Shown here piece after piece: positions 55,295 through 63,851 of a stretch of 64,000 nt of DNA (the stretch's first letter is position 1; each line of letters begins with the position of its first letter). The stretch covers positions 434,001 through 498,000 of the forward strand of contig JADKGA010000003.1 in assembly GCA_016717165.1 (NCBI GenBank), read 5' to 3'. Both the position numbers and the translations under genes were made by a program. The notes under the pieces were generated by a model. It was not told the origin of the DNA. It did not search any database and saw only the letters and a list, made by a program, of their open reading frames with translations. The stretch is from Candidatus Lutibacillus vidarii (GTDB taxonomy: Bacteria; Actinomycetota; Actinomycetes; Actinomycetales; Dermatophilaceae).

Positions 55295-56173
55295 TCAGAT
55301 CCGGCCGTAGCTCACGTTGCTGTAGGTCCAGATCGACGCGAGCGAGGTCCGCGTGCCCGGTCGAGACGCATGGTAGAGCTTGCCCGGGCCGGCGTAGATG
55401 CCGACGTGGTAGGCCGGGAAGCCGAAGAAGATGAGGTCACCAGGAGCCGGGTTGGACACCTTGTGCGACGCCTGACGCTGGCTCTCGGCGGTCCGCGGAA
55501 TGGAGATCCCGGCGCGGCGGTAGACGAACTGGGTGTAGCCGGAGCAGTCGAAGCCGCTGGTGCTCGACCCGCCATAGACGTACGGAATGCCGGTCAGCGA
55601 CGCGGCGATCGCGATGATGCCGCTGGTCGGCCCGGGGATGTTCACCTCGGGCGTCGAGGGCTTGGGCTTGACGCCCGAGGAGGAGCTGCCGGTGGACCGC
55701 GTGGCGGACCGGGAGACTGCCTTCGTCACGGTGCGGGTCGCCGTCTTCTTGGCCACGGTGGCGGCCGCGGCCTGCTTGGCCGTGAAGCCGAGCACCCCGA
55801 GATCCCCCACCGCGGTGACATCCGCGGCAACCGAGGGTGCGACGACCGAGGCGACGAAGGCCTCGTGGGCCGAGACGAGCGGCGTCGTGGCAGCGCCGTC
55901 AACGAAGCTGGCCGGAACGGCGGCGGGGGCGGCGGCAGGCTGGGCCACCGCCGACTGGGCGGCGGCCGCGGTGGCTGCGGTGGCCGGTGCCGGCGCAGCG
56001 GTGGCCGGCGCGGCGTAGGCCGCGACGAGGCCACCGGAGGCGACGACGAGGGCAGAGGCCTTGACGGCCGGGCGAGCGGTGCGCGCCGCGATGGTGGCAA
56101 TCTCACCCATCGCGCTGTACCCGGAGGACCGGTGGCGCCCGACATGAAGCTGAGACACGAAAAACCTCTCCAT
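55295..56173 (-). CDS. NlpC/P60 peptidoglycan endopeptidase
   Basis: A 292-residue exported hydrolase. A signal segment lies near residues 35-60, then an Ala/Pro-rich linker. The C-terminal NlpC/P60 domain has catalytic Cys in GFDCSGYTQFVYRRAG, His in FPAYHVGIYAGPGKLYHA and the VPYVYGG-type motif as GIPYVYGGSSTSG. It cleaves peptide stems of peptidoglycan. ATG 56173 has GGAGG seven bases upstream; that same GGAGG is part of the closing stem of a c-di-AMP riboswitch, so translation is likely controlled by c-di-AMP. Confidence 0.93.
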   Translation of the reverse strand: MERFFVSQLHVGRHRSSGYSAMGEIATIAARTARPAVKASALVVASGGLVAAYAAPATAAPAPATAATAAAAQSAVAQPAAAPAAVPASFVDGAATTPLVSAHEAFVASVVAPSVAADVTAVGDLGVLGFTAKQAAAATVAKKTATRTVTKAVSRSATRSTGSSSSGVKPKPSTPEVNIPGPTSGIIAIAASLTGIPYVYGGSSTSGFDCSGYTQFVYRRAGISIPRTAESQRQASHKVSNPAPGDLIFFGFPAYHVGIYAGPGKLYHASRPGTRTSLASIWTYSNVSYGRI

Positions 56174-56175
56174 GA

Positions 56176-56345
56176 GTCGCCTCCGAGGTGAGCTGTCGGG
56201 TTCGGGTGGGAAAGTTCACCCGGTGCGTCGGCCGAGGCCTGATGCACTTCACCCCAAGGGCGTCTCGCGACGCCCGGAAGGTGGTTCCCCCGGTCCTGCC
56301 TGGCTGGTTCAAGGGCACCCAGGTGAGGCGACAGGACTCGGCGAG
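56176..56345 (-). promoter_or_regulatory. ydaO/yuaA-type c-di-AMP riboswitch
   Basis: The minus-strand leader of the NlpC/P60 gene carries the conserved blocks of ydaO riboswitches in order. These are CCGGGGGAACCACC (56293-56280), CTTGGGGTGAA (56258-56248), GGGTGAAC (56221-56214) and CCGAACCCGACAGCTCACCT (within 56205-56183). An 8-bp perfect closing stem pairs 56332-56325 with 56183-56176. Its 3' strand covers the GGAGG ribosome binding site (56184-56180) and ends two bases before the start codon. Ligand-bound folding should therefore hide the ribosome binding site (an OFF switch). This class controls wall hydrolases and Rpf genes in actinobacteria. Confidence 0.88.
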
Positions 56346-56502
56346 CCTCACACGGGACTCACCTCGACGGGCGGGGTGAGCGCTGCCCACGGTACACAGC
56401 CGCCGGGGCAATGTCACGTTAAGGTCACGGCAAGGAAACGAAACGTGGTCTATGTCTCGACCTGCCAGCCCCTGGATCCGGCCCCCCAACCGCCGAAGAA
56501 GC

Positions 56503-57174
56503 TCAGGAAGCGAAGACGTAGCTGGCCAGCCGTGGCCCGAGGTAGGCCTCGCGGTCGCCCCTGACGAGCACCCCAGGCCCCTGCCGGACGATCTGCACGA
56601 CCGCGCCCGGGAGCACGCCGGCGTCCCGAAGCGAGGCCGAGGCGGCCGGGTCCGTCTGGGCCGGCTCCCCGATCCGACGGACCGTCACCGGGCGGTCGAC
56701 GTCGCCGGCCAGGTCAAGCAGGCTCGAGACCGACGCGGTGACCTCACCAGGCGCCAGGCCGAGCTCATCCAGCCCCGGGATGGGGTTGCCGTAGGGCGAC
56801 TCACGGCCGTCGTCGAGCAGCGCGAGGATCTTGCGCTCGACCCGTTCGCTGATGACGTGCTCCCACCGGCAGGCCTCGTCGTGGACGTACTCCAGCTCCA
56901 GCCCGAGGATGTCGACGAGGAGCCGCTCGGCGATGCGGTGCTTGCGCATGACCCGGGTCGCGAGGAGCCGGCCCTCCGCGGTGAGCTCCAGATGCCGGTC
57001 CTCCGCGACGGTGACCAGGCCGTCGCGCTCCATCCGGGCGATCGTCTGCGACACCGTTGGGCCGGAGTGCGCGAGCCGTTCGGCGATCCGGGCCCGCATC
57101 GGGGTGACCCGCTCCTCCTCGAGCTCGAGGATGATCCGCAGGTACATCTCGGTGGTGTCGATCAGCTCGGTCAC
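56503..57174 (-). CDS. DtxR/IdeR-family metal-dependent repressor
   Basis: A 223-residue regulator. The HTH domain is TTEMYLRIILELEEERVTPM then AERLAHSGPTVSQTIARMER. The dimerisation/metal domain follows, with HRIAERLLVDILGLELEYVH, DEACRWEHVISERVERKIL (Cys, Glu, His ligands) and the conserved SPYGNPIPG. The C-terminal FeoA/SH3-like domain starts near residue 150. It represses iron (or manganese) uptake genes when metal is replete. The start is GTG 57174, only 19 bp from the divergent photolyase ATG, so their promoters overlap. Confidence 0.93.
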   Translation of the reverse strand: MTELIDTTEMYLRIILELEEERVTPMRARIAERLAHSGPTVSQTIARMERDGLVTVAEDRHLELTAEGRLLATRVMRKHRIAERLLVDILGLELEYVHDEACRWEHVISERVERKILALLDDGRESPYGNPIPGLDELGLAPGEVTASVSSLLDLAGDVDRPVTVRRIGEPAQTDPAASASLRDAGVLPGAVVQIVRQGPGVLVRGDREAYLGPRLASYVFAS

Positions 57175-57193
57175 ACGCGTAGCCTCTCATCCG

Positions 57194-58543
57194 ATGACGA
57201 CCACCGTGCTCTGGCACCGCCGGGACCTGCGCCGAGGGGACCTCCCGGCGCTGTCAACGGCACTGGACGGCGGCGCGGTCCTGCCTCTCGTCGTCCTCGA
57301 CCCGGCCCTGTGGGCGGGCGCGGGTCGGGTGCGCCAGTCCCGGTATGCCGCCTCCGTGCGCGCCCTCCAGACCTCGTATGACGGCGCCCTCGTCGTGCGC
57401 TGGGGTGACCCGGCCGTGGTTGTCCCTGAGGTCGCCGCGGAGGTCGGTGCCCGGGCGGTCCACGTGACCGCGGAGCCGAGCCCGTACGGCCGCCGCCGGG
57501 ACGCCCGCGTCCGGACCGCTCTGGCGGCGGCCGGGAGGGACCTGCGCGCCTCGGGAACGCCGTACGCCGTCGGGCCGGGGGTGCTCCGCACCGGCGCCGG
57601 AACGCCATACCAGGTGTTCACCCCGTTCCGGCGGGCCTGGCGCGACCACGGCTGGCCCCGCCCGGCCACCCTGCCCCGCGCCGCGAGGTGGCGGACCGGG
57701 GTGCCCTCCGAGCCCCTACCCGGCGCCGGGCCAGGGGAGACGGCCAGCGGAGACGGCCAGGCCGTCGGCGAGGGGGCGGCCCTGGCCCGCTGGGCCGAGT
57801 TCCTCGACCACGGCGTGGCGGACTATGCCGAGCATCGCGACCGGCCCGACGTCGACGGCACCTCCCGGCTGTCCGAGGCGCTCAAGTATGGCGAGCTGCA
57901 CCCTCGCACGCTGCTCGCCGACCTCGCGGACCGCGGGCTCGTCGGCGCCCCGGGCGGGGCGGCCTTCGCCAGCGAGCTGGCCTGGCGGGAGTTCTACGCC
58001 GACGTGCTCTGGCACCACCCGCGGTCCGCGTGGACCGACCTCCGCCCGCTCGCTATGTCGTATGACGAACCCGGAGCGCATCTCGCGGCCTGGGAGGAGG
58101 GCCGCACCGGCTATCCCTTCGTCGACGCAGGGATGCGGCAGCTGGCCGCGACGGGGTGGATGCACAACCGGGTCCGGATGGTCACGGCGAGCTTCCTCGT
58201 CAAGGACCTCCATCTCTGGTGGCCGCACGGCGCCCGGCACTTCCTCGCCCTGCTGCGCGACGGGGACCTCGCGTCGAACGCACACGGCTGGCAGTGGGTG
58301 GCTGGCACCGGCACCGACGCCGCGCCCTATTTCCGGATCTTCAACCCGGTCTCCCAGGGGTGCCGGTTCGACCCCGACGGGGCCTACGTCCGGCGGTGGG
58401 TGCCCGAGCTCGCCCACCTCCACGGCGCGGCCGCCCATGAGCCGTGGCGACACCCACAGGGATACGACCACGGCTACCCGCAGCGCATCGTCGACCATGA
58501 CGTCGAGCGTCGTGAGGCCCTGGCCCGCTACCAGGCTCGATGA
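57194..58543 (+). CDS. phr: Cryptochrome/DNA photolyase, class I
   Basis: A 449-residue flavoprotein repairing UV pyrimidine dimers with light. The N-terminal antenna domain starts TTVLWHRRDLRRGDLPALST. The FAD domain has TSRLSEALKYGELHPRTLL, ELAWREFYADVLWHHPRS and GMRQLAATGWMHNRVRMVTA. DLHLWWPHGARHF and GWQWVAGTGTDAAPYFRIFN complete the signature, with the substrate-site Trp and Asn. ATG 57194 starts the domain. A Gly/Ala-rich insert lies near residues 175-195. Divergent from the dtxR-type gene. Confidence 0.95.
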   Translation: MTTTVLWHRRDLRRGDLPALSTALDGGAVLPLVVLDPALWAGAGRVRQSRYAASVRALQTSYDGALVVRWGDPAVVVPEVAAEVGARAVHVTAEPSPYGRRRDARVRTALAAAGRDLRASGTPYAVGPGVLRTGAGTPYQVFTPFRRAWRDHGWPRPATLPRAARWRTGVPSEPLPGAGPGETASGDGQAVGEGAALARWAEFLDHGVADYAEHRDRPDVDGTSRLSEALKYGELHPRTLLADLADRGLVGAPGGAAFASELAWREFYADVLWHHPRSAWTDLRPLAMSYDEPGAHLAAWEEGRTGYPFVDAGMRQLAATGWMHNRVRMVTASFLVKDLHLWWPHGARHFLALLRDGDLASNAHGWQWVAGTGTDAAPYFRIFNPVSQGCRFDPDGAYVRRWVPELAHLHGAAAHEPWRHPQGYDHGYPQRIVDHDVERREALARYQAR

Positions 58544-58634
58544 CCCCACCCTGACGGCCCGGACGACCGGGACGTAAGGACTCCGTCATCACCTCGGCCT
58601 CGACCCGGGGCGCGATGCTGCCTACGCTCCGACC

Positions 58635-59462
58635 ATGGCCCGCATCCTCGTCGTCGACGACGACGCGACGGTGCGCGAGGTCGTCACGTCATACCTCGTC
58701 CGCGCCGGGTACGACGTGACGGAAGCCGCCGACGGGGAGCTCGCCCTCGCCGCGGCCGCGGCCGAGCCGCCCGACCTCCTCGTCCTCGACCTCATGCTGC
58801 CCCGGGTCGAGGGGATGGAGGTCTTCCGGCGGCTGCGCGCCCGGCGCGGTGACCTGCCGGTCATCATGCTCACCGCGCGCGGCGACGAGTCCGACCGGGT
58901 CCTCGGGCTCGAGGTCGGCGCCGACGACTACGTGACCAAGCCGTTCAGCGCCCGCGAGCTCACCCTGCGCATCCAGTCGATCCTGCGCCGGGTCGAGCGC
59001 GACCGCACCGCTGCGGCCGCCGACGGCCCTCCTGGCGACGCGGCCATCGCGACGCCGGCGGCCCCGGTGCGCGAGGAGCCGCTCTCCGACGCCGACCTCG
59101 CCCTGGACCGGCAGGCCCGCCGCGTGGTCCGGGGCGGCGCCGAGCTGGCCTTGACGGTCCGTGAGTACGACCTGCTCGCCCACTTCATGTCCCACCCCGG
59201 GGTCGCCTTCTCCCGCGAGCAGCTGATGCGCGAGGTGTGGGGCTGGGAGTACGGCGACCAGTCGACCGTCACCGTCCACGTCCGCCGGCTCCGCGAGAAG
59301 GTCGAGCCGGACCCGGCGGCGCCGGTGCGGATCGCGACGGTGTGGGGGGTCGGCTACCGCTGGGACGGTATGCCGCCGCCGCCCTCCCCGTCGCCCCCGC
59401 CCTCGACGCCGACCTCGCCCTCGATGCCACCCTCACCAGGCCCCGCGGAGCAGCCCGGATGA
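58635..59462 (+). CDS. Two-component response regulator, OmpR/PhoB type
   Basis: A 275-residue regulator. Its receiver has the acidic pair in ILVVDDDATVREVV, phospho-acceptor Asp in LLVLDLMLPRVEGME, the Thr in IMLTARGDES and Lys in DYVTKPFSAREL. The winged-helix effector has LTVREYDLLAHFMSHPG then FSREQLMREVWGW, with VTVHVRRLREKVEPDP. A Pro/Ser-rich 35-residue tail follows the usual end. Its stop overlaps the kinase ATG (ATGA), so the pair is coupled. The signal and targets are unknown; the downstream redox genes are candidates. Confidence 0.95.
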   Translation: MARILVVDDDATVREVVTSYLVRAGYDVTEAADGELALAAAAAEPPDLLVLDLMLPRVEGMEVFRRLRARRGDLPVIMLTARGDESDRVLGLEVGADDYVTKPFSARELTLRIQSILRRVERDRTAAAADGPPGDAAIATPAAPVREEPLSDADLALDRQARRVVRGGAELALTVREYDLLAHFMSHPGVAFSREQLMREVWGWEYGDQSTVTVHVRRLREKVEPDPAAPVRIATVWGVGYRWDGMPPPPSPSPPPSTPTSPSMPPSPGPAEQPG

Positions 59463-60478
59463 GCCCCGACCTCACGGCCTTCGCCCTCGCCGGCGGGACC
59501 ACCGCCGTCGTCGGAGCAGCCGGAGCGCTGGTGGTGGGCCGGCTGGCCCGACGGTCGGTGCCCGCCGCGACAGTGAGTGCGCCCCTGGTCGTCATCGTCT
59601 CGATGGCCGCAGGGGTGCTCGTCTGCGCCAGGGCGATGTTCCTCAGCGAGCACGACATCGGGCTGGTCCTCATCGTCCTCGCCGCGACGGTGCCGGTCGC
59701 CCTCGTCGTCGGGGTCCTGCTCAGCCGACAGGTCCGCGCCGCCGACCGCCGGGCCGCCGCCGAGGCGGCAGCTCGCGCCAAGGCCGAGGCCCTCGACGCC
59801 AGCCGGCGCGAGATGGTCGCCTGGGTGTCCCACGACCTGCGCACCCCGCTCGCCGGCATCCGGGCCATGGCCGAGGCGCTCGAGGACGGTGTCGCAGCGG
59901 ACCCGCACGAGTACCACCGGCGGATCGGACGCGAGACCGACCGGCTCGCCGGCATGGTCGACGACCTGCTGGCCCTGACCAGCCTGCACGCCGGCACGAC
60001 CCGGCTCGAGCTCACCGTCGTCTCGCTCGCCGACCTCGTCTCGGACACCCTCGCGACGATCCGACCGCTGGCGCAGCGCCTCGGGGTGGTGGTCCACGGG
60101 TCTGCCGACGGCCCGGTCGCGGTCCGCGGCGACGCCCGCCAGCTGTCCAGGGCGCTGGTCAACCTTGTCGACAACGCGGTGCGGCATACCCCAGGTGGGG
60201 GCCAGGTGGTGGTCACGGCGAGCCGCGACGCGACCTTGCATTGCGCCCGGCTGCGCGTCCACGACGAGTGCGGCGGGATCCCACCGGAGGACCTGGCCCA
60301 TCTGACCGAGCCCGGCTGGCGCGGCAGCGCCGCCCGCTCCCCCGGCGACGGCCGCGGCGCCGGGCTGGGGCTTGCCGTCGTCGAGGGCATCGCCAAGGCC
60401 CATGGCGGGTCGCTCAGCGTCGTCAACGACGGCCTTGGGTGCCTGGCGACCGTCGAGGTGCCGACGGAGCCGTCATAG
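59459..60478 (+). CDS. Sensor histidine kinase
   Basis: A 339-residue membrane kinase with three N-terminal hydrophobic segments (up to about residue 85) and almost no external domain, suggesting it senses within or near the membrane. The HAMP-like linker leads to the H-box VAWVSHDLRTPLAGIRAMAE with phospho-His. The N-box is LVNLVDNAVRHTPGGG. The G-boxes are VHDECGGIPPEDLAHL and GRGAGLGLAVVEGIAKAHGG. It overlaps the upstream regulator by four bases. It is followed at 57 bp by the thioredoxin-like lipoprotein. Confidence 0.94.
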   Translation: MSPDLTAFALAGGTTAVVGAAGALVVGRLARRSVPAATVSAPLVVIVSMAAGVLVCARAMFLSEHDIGLVLIVLAATVPVALVVGVLLSRQVRAADRRAAAEAAARAKAEALDASRREMVAWVSHDLRTPLAGIRAMAEALEDGVAADPHEYHRRIGRETDRLAGMVDDLLALTSLHAGTTRLELTVVSLADLVSDTLATIRPLAQRLGVVVHGSADGPVAVRGDARQLSRALVNLVDNAVRHTPGGGQVVVTASRDATLHCARLRVHDECGGIPPEDLAHLTEPGWRGSAARSPGDGRGAGLGLAVVEGIAKAHGGSLSVVNDGLGCLATVEVPTEPS

Positions 60479-60534
60479 CCTCGTAAGACCTCGGCAATGG
60501 CCCTCGCGGCGGTACCGCAGGCAAGGTTGACCCC

Positions 60535-61032
60535 ATGAAGAAGACCCTCGCCACTGCCCTCGCCCTCACCGCCGCCCTCGGCCTGTCCGCGTGCGGCTCG
60601 ACCTCGACGCCGGCCACCCAGGGCGCGGCCGCCAGCCCCTCCTCGTCGATGACCCCGCACGACTCCGGCACCTCGATGATGCCGCACGACTCCGGCACCA
60701 CCTCGCCCGAGGCGATGGCCAAGGGTCGGTATCTCTCCTACGCCGACTACGCCAAGGACATGGCGATGGCCGCCAAGGGCGCCCACGTCGTCCTGTTCTT
60801 CCACGCCCCCTGGTGCCCGGACTGCCGCGCCACCGAGCAGTCCCTCACCACCGCGGGCGTGCCCGACGGGCTCACCGTCGTCAAGGTCGACTACGACTCG
60901 ATGACCGACCTGAAGCAGAAGTACGGGATCACCCAGCAGCACACCTTCGTCGCGGTCGACGCGGCGGGGATGAAGCAGCAGATCTGGACCGGCACCAAGA
61001 CCGGGGCCGAAATCCTCGCCAAGATCTCCTGA
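60535..61032 (+). CDS. Thioredoxin-like lipoprotein
   Basis: A 165-residue exported protein with lipobox LGLSACGS. A Met/His linker contains two copies of an M-x-P-H-D-S-G-T unit (MTPHDSGTSMMPHDSGTT). A thioredoxin fold follows with the redox pair in VLFFHAPWCPDCRATEQSL and the cis-Pro region near GITQQHTFVAVD, where His-Thr-Phe replaces the usual cis-Pro context. It probably reduces or shuffles disulfides outside the membrane, fed by the CcdA protein encoded directly after it (stop/start overlap TGATG). Confidence 0.9.
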   Translation: MKKTLATALALTAALGLSACGSTSTPATQGAAASPSSSMTPHDSGTSMMPHDSGTTSPEAMAKGRYLSYADYAKDMAMAAKGAHVVLFFHAPWCPDCRATEQSLTTAGVPDGLTVVKVDYDSMTDLKQKYGITQQHTFVAVDAAGMKQQIWTGTKTGAEILAKIS

Positions 61033-61775
61033 TGCTCGCCCTCCTCGGCGCCCTCGTCGCCGGGGCGCTGACCACCCTGGCCCCCTGTGTCCTGCCGCTG
61101 CTCCCCGTCGTCGTCGGGGGCTCGGTGGTGGCGCCGGGGGCCGGGTCGGGTGGGCGCTCCCCGCACCGCCGCGCCCTCGTCATCACCGCAGCCTTGGGGG
61201 CGTCCATCGCCGTCTTCACCCTGCTGCTCAAGGCGACGACGACCTTCCTCGCCATCCCCCCGCGCACCTGGGCGCTGCTCTCCGGCGCCATCCTCATCGG
61301 GCTCGGTGTCGTCGGGGCGCTGCCGGACCTGTGGGAGCGGATCTCGGCCCGCCTGGACCTCCAGTCGCGCACGGGGACACGGCTGGCCCTCGCCCGTGGC
61401 CGCTCGGGGGTCACGGGCGAGGTGCTCACCGGAGCCGCGCTGGGCCCGGTCTTCTCCTCATGCAGCCCGCTCTACGCCTATGTCGTCGTCACGGTCCTGC
61501 CCGCCCAGCTCGGCTACGGCCTGGTGCTGCTGCTCGCGTATGTCGTCGGGCTCTGCGCCACGCTGCTGGCCGTCGCGCTGGCCGGACAGCGGCTGGTCCG
61601 GCGGCTGGGCTGGCTCGCCGACTCGCACGGCTGGGCCCGCCGCGGCCTCGGCATCGTCTTCATCATCGTCGGGGTGGTCGTCGCGACCGGCTGGGACCGG
61701 CTGCTCCAGGCGTGGATCCTCGAGCACTCACCCATCGCCCCGTGGGAGCTGGACAGCGGCTTCATCCCGCAGTGA
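61032..61775 (+). CDS. CcdA/DsbD-family membrane thiol transporter
   Basis: A 247-residue protein with six transmembrane helices. The two conserved Cys are in TTLAPCVLPLLPVVVGG (helix 1) and VFSSCSPLYAYVVVTV (helix 4), each next to Pro as in CcdA/DsbD. It carries reducing equivalents from cytoplasmic thioredoxin to the external thioredoxin-like lipoprotein encoded just upstream. ATG 61032 shares its A with that gene's stop. The pair is convergent with pdxH. Confidence 0.9.
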   Translation: MLALLGALVAGALTTLAPCVLPLLPVVVGGSVVAPGAGSGGRSPHRRALVITAALGASIAVFTLLLKATTTFLAIPPRTWALLSGAILIGLGVVGALPDLWERISARLDLQSRTGTRLALARGRSGVTGEVLTGAALGPVFSSCSPLYAYVVVTVLPAQLGYGLVLLLAYVVGLCATLLAVALAGQRLVRRLGWLADSHGWARRGLGIVFIIVGVVVATGWDRLLQAWILEHSPIAPWELDSGFIPQ

Positions 61776-61798
61776 CCCGCCGGTATGCCGGTCCCGCG

Positions 61799-62479
61799 TC
61801 AGGGCTGCCGGCGGCTCAGTTGCCAGGGTCCGGCGTCGGCGAGGGTGCCGGCACCGACCCGGGTGAAGACCAGCCGGTCGTGCAGCCGCCCGAGCCGCCC
61901 GGCCCAGAACTCCACCTCGTCCGGGACGATCCGGTAGCCGCCCCACGTCGGCGGCACCGGGACGTCGTCGACACCACCGCGGTCCGGGAACCGCTCGGCA
62001 AACTCGGCGAAGGCCCGCTCCAGCTCGTCTCGCCCCGACACCGGGGCCGACTGGGTCGACGCCCAGGCGCTGACCCGGGAGTCCCACGGCCGGGACCCGA
62101 AGTACCCGTCGACGACCTCCTGCTCGACGCGCTCGACCGGACCCCGGAAGCGCACCGCCCGGAAGAGCGCCGGCCAGGCGAGCGTCGCTGCGGCATACGG
62201 GGTCGACGCCAGCTCACGTGCCTTGGCCGAGGAGGTGTCCGTGACGAACCCGGGACCGCGGGGGTCAAGCAGCCGGAGCAGGACGACCCGGACGTTCGGG
62301 TGGCCGTCCTCGTCCACCGTGGCGAAGGACATCGCGCTCGGCTCGGGCACGTCGCCGTGCTGCCGGCCGCGTTCGACCGCGGCGTCCAGCCACCGGGTGA
62401 GCTGGTCCCAGGGCGTTGCCGCCACCGTCGACTCGCTCAGCCCGTCACCGTCATACTCCACCCGCTCCACGCTCGCCAT
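61799..62479 (-). CDS. pdxH: Pyridoxamine/pyridoxine 5'-phosphate oxidase
   Basis: A 226-residue FMN enzyme forming pyridoxal 5'-phosphate. Motifs are SAMSFATVDEDGHPNVRVVL, LLDPRGPGFVTDTSSAKARE, FRAVRFRGPVERVEQEVVDG and YFGSRPWDSRVSAWAS (conserved Arg-Pro). PPTWGGYRIVPDEVEFWAGR and the C-terminal LHDRLVFTR follow. ATG 62479. Divergent from citrate synthase with 99 bp between starts. Its cofactor product is used by the neighbouring SerC aminotransferase. Confidence 0.95.
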   Translation of the reverse strand: MASVERVEYDGDGLSESTVAATPWDQLTRWLDAAVERGRQHGDVPEPSAMSFATVDEDGHPNVRVVLLRLLDPRGPGFVTDTSSAKARELASTPYAAATLAWPALFRAVRFRGPVERVEQEVVDGYFGSRPWDSRVSAWASTQSAPVSGRDELERAFAEFAERFPDRGGVDDVPVPPTWGGYRIVPDEVEFWAGRLGRLHDRLVFTRVGAGTLADAGPWQLSRRQP

Positions 62480-62578
62480 GATCCGACAGTAGGCTGACCC
62501 CGACCCGCTCGTCGCCGGGCCCGGCCCGACACGGCACAATGACGCCATCAGCGCACCCGCCCGGACCGAGGACCACCC

Positions 62579-63712
62579 ATGACTTCGTCTGCCCCCGACC
62601 CGACCTTCCGGCCCGGTCTCGAAGGCGTCATCGCCTTCGAGACCACGATCGCCGAGCCCGACCGGGAGGGCGGCGCGCTGCGGTACCGCGGCGTCGACAT
62701 CAAGGACCTCGTCGGCAAGGTCTCCTATGGCAACGTCTGGGGGCTGCTCGTCGACAACGAGTTCAACCCCGGGCTCCCGCCGGCCGAGCCCTTCCCGCTG
62801 CCGGTGCACTCCGGCGACCCGCGCGTCGACGTCCAGGCCGCCCTGGCCACCCTCGCCCCGCTGTGGGGCCTGCGCCCACTGCTCGACATCACCCCGGAGC
62901 AGGTTCGCGACGACCTCGCCCGCGCCTCGGTCACCGCGCTGTCCTTCATTGCCCAGTCGGCGCGCGGCATCGACAAGCCGATGGTCCCGCAGCGCGAGGT
63001 CGACAAGGCGCACACGATCGTCGAGCGGTTCATGATCCGGTGGCACGGCGAGCCGGACCCTAAGCACGTCGAGGCCGTCGACGCCTACTGGGTCTCGGCC
63101 GCCGAACACGGCATGAACGCGTCGACCTTCACCGCCCGGGTCATCGCCTCGACCGGCGCCGACGTCGCGGCCTGCATCTCCGGGGCGGTCGGCGCGATGT
63201 CCGGCCCGCTCCACGGTGGTGCCCCGTCCCGGGCCAAACACATGATGGAGGGCGTCGAGGCGCTCGGTGACGCCCGCGCCTATGTCAAGGGCGTGATGGA
63301 CCGCGGCGAGCGGCTCATGGGCTTCGGCCACCGGGTCTATCGCGCGTACGACCCCCGCGCGGCGGTCCTGCGTGACACCTGTGCGCGGCTCAAGGCCCCG
63401 CGCTACGAGGTTGCGCTCGAGCTGGAGAAGGCCGCCCTGGCCGAGCTTGCCGAGCGGTACCCGGACCGGCGGCTGGAGACCAATGTCGACTTCTGGGCCG
63501 CGGTGCTGCTCGACTTCGTCGAGGTGCCGGCGAACATGTTCACCCCGCTGTTCGTCTGCGCCCGACTCGCCGGGTGGTCCGCGCACATCCTCGAGCAGAA
63601 GCAGACCGGCCGGCTGATCCGGCCCTCGGCCCGCTATGTCGGCGAGGGTCCGCGGATGCCCGAGGCGGTCGCCGGCTTCAACAACAAGGTCGCTCCCGGC
63701 TATCTCCTCTGA
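62579..63712 (+). CDS. citA: Citrate synthase (CitA/citrate synthase 2 type)
   Basis: A 377-residue enzyme condensing oxaloacetate and acetyl-CoA. Catalytic motifs are AAEHGMNASTFTARVIAST (His), GPLHGGAPSRAKHMME (His), LMGFGHRVYRAYDPRA with the acetyl-CoA site and LETNVDFWAAVLLDF with the catalytic Asp. The length fits the short citrate synthase 2 group rather than the roughly 430-residue GltA, so a second citrate synthase probably exists elsewhere. The pdxH-citA-serC arrangement is common in this order. Confidence 0.93.
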   Translation: MTSSAPDPTFRPGLEGVIAFETTIAEPDREGGALRYRGVDIKDLVGKVSYGNVWGLLVDNEFNPGLPPAEPFPLPVHSGDPRVDVQAALATLAPLWGLRPLLDITPEQVRDDLARASVTALSFIAQSARGIDKPMVPQREVDKAHTIVERFMIRWHGEPDPKHVEAVDAYWVSAAEHGMNASTFTARVIASTGADVAACISGAVGAMSGPLHGGAPSRAKHMMEGVEALGDARAYVKGVMDRGERLMGFGHRVYRAYDPRAAVLRDTCARLKAPRYEVALELEKAALAELAERYPDRRLETNVDFWAAVLLDFVEVPANMFTPLFVCARLAGWSAHILEQKQTGRLIRPSARYVGEGPRMPEAVAGFNNKVAPGYLL

Positions 63713-63851
63713 CTCCGGCGCTCGGCGCATGGCCGGGGTCCACAGTGTGCAGCGGGTCACAGCCCATGCGGCAAGACAGCCCGGTTGGGCCGACGATGCC
63801 GCTGGTTGAATGGCTGATGTCCGTCTCTGCCGACCGATGAGGTGACCTGGC

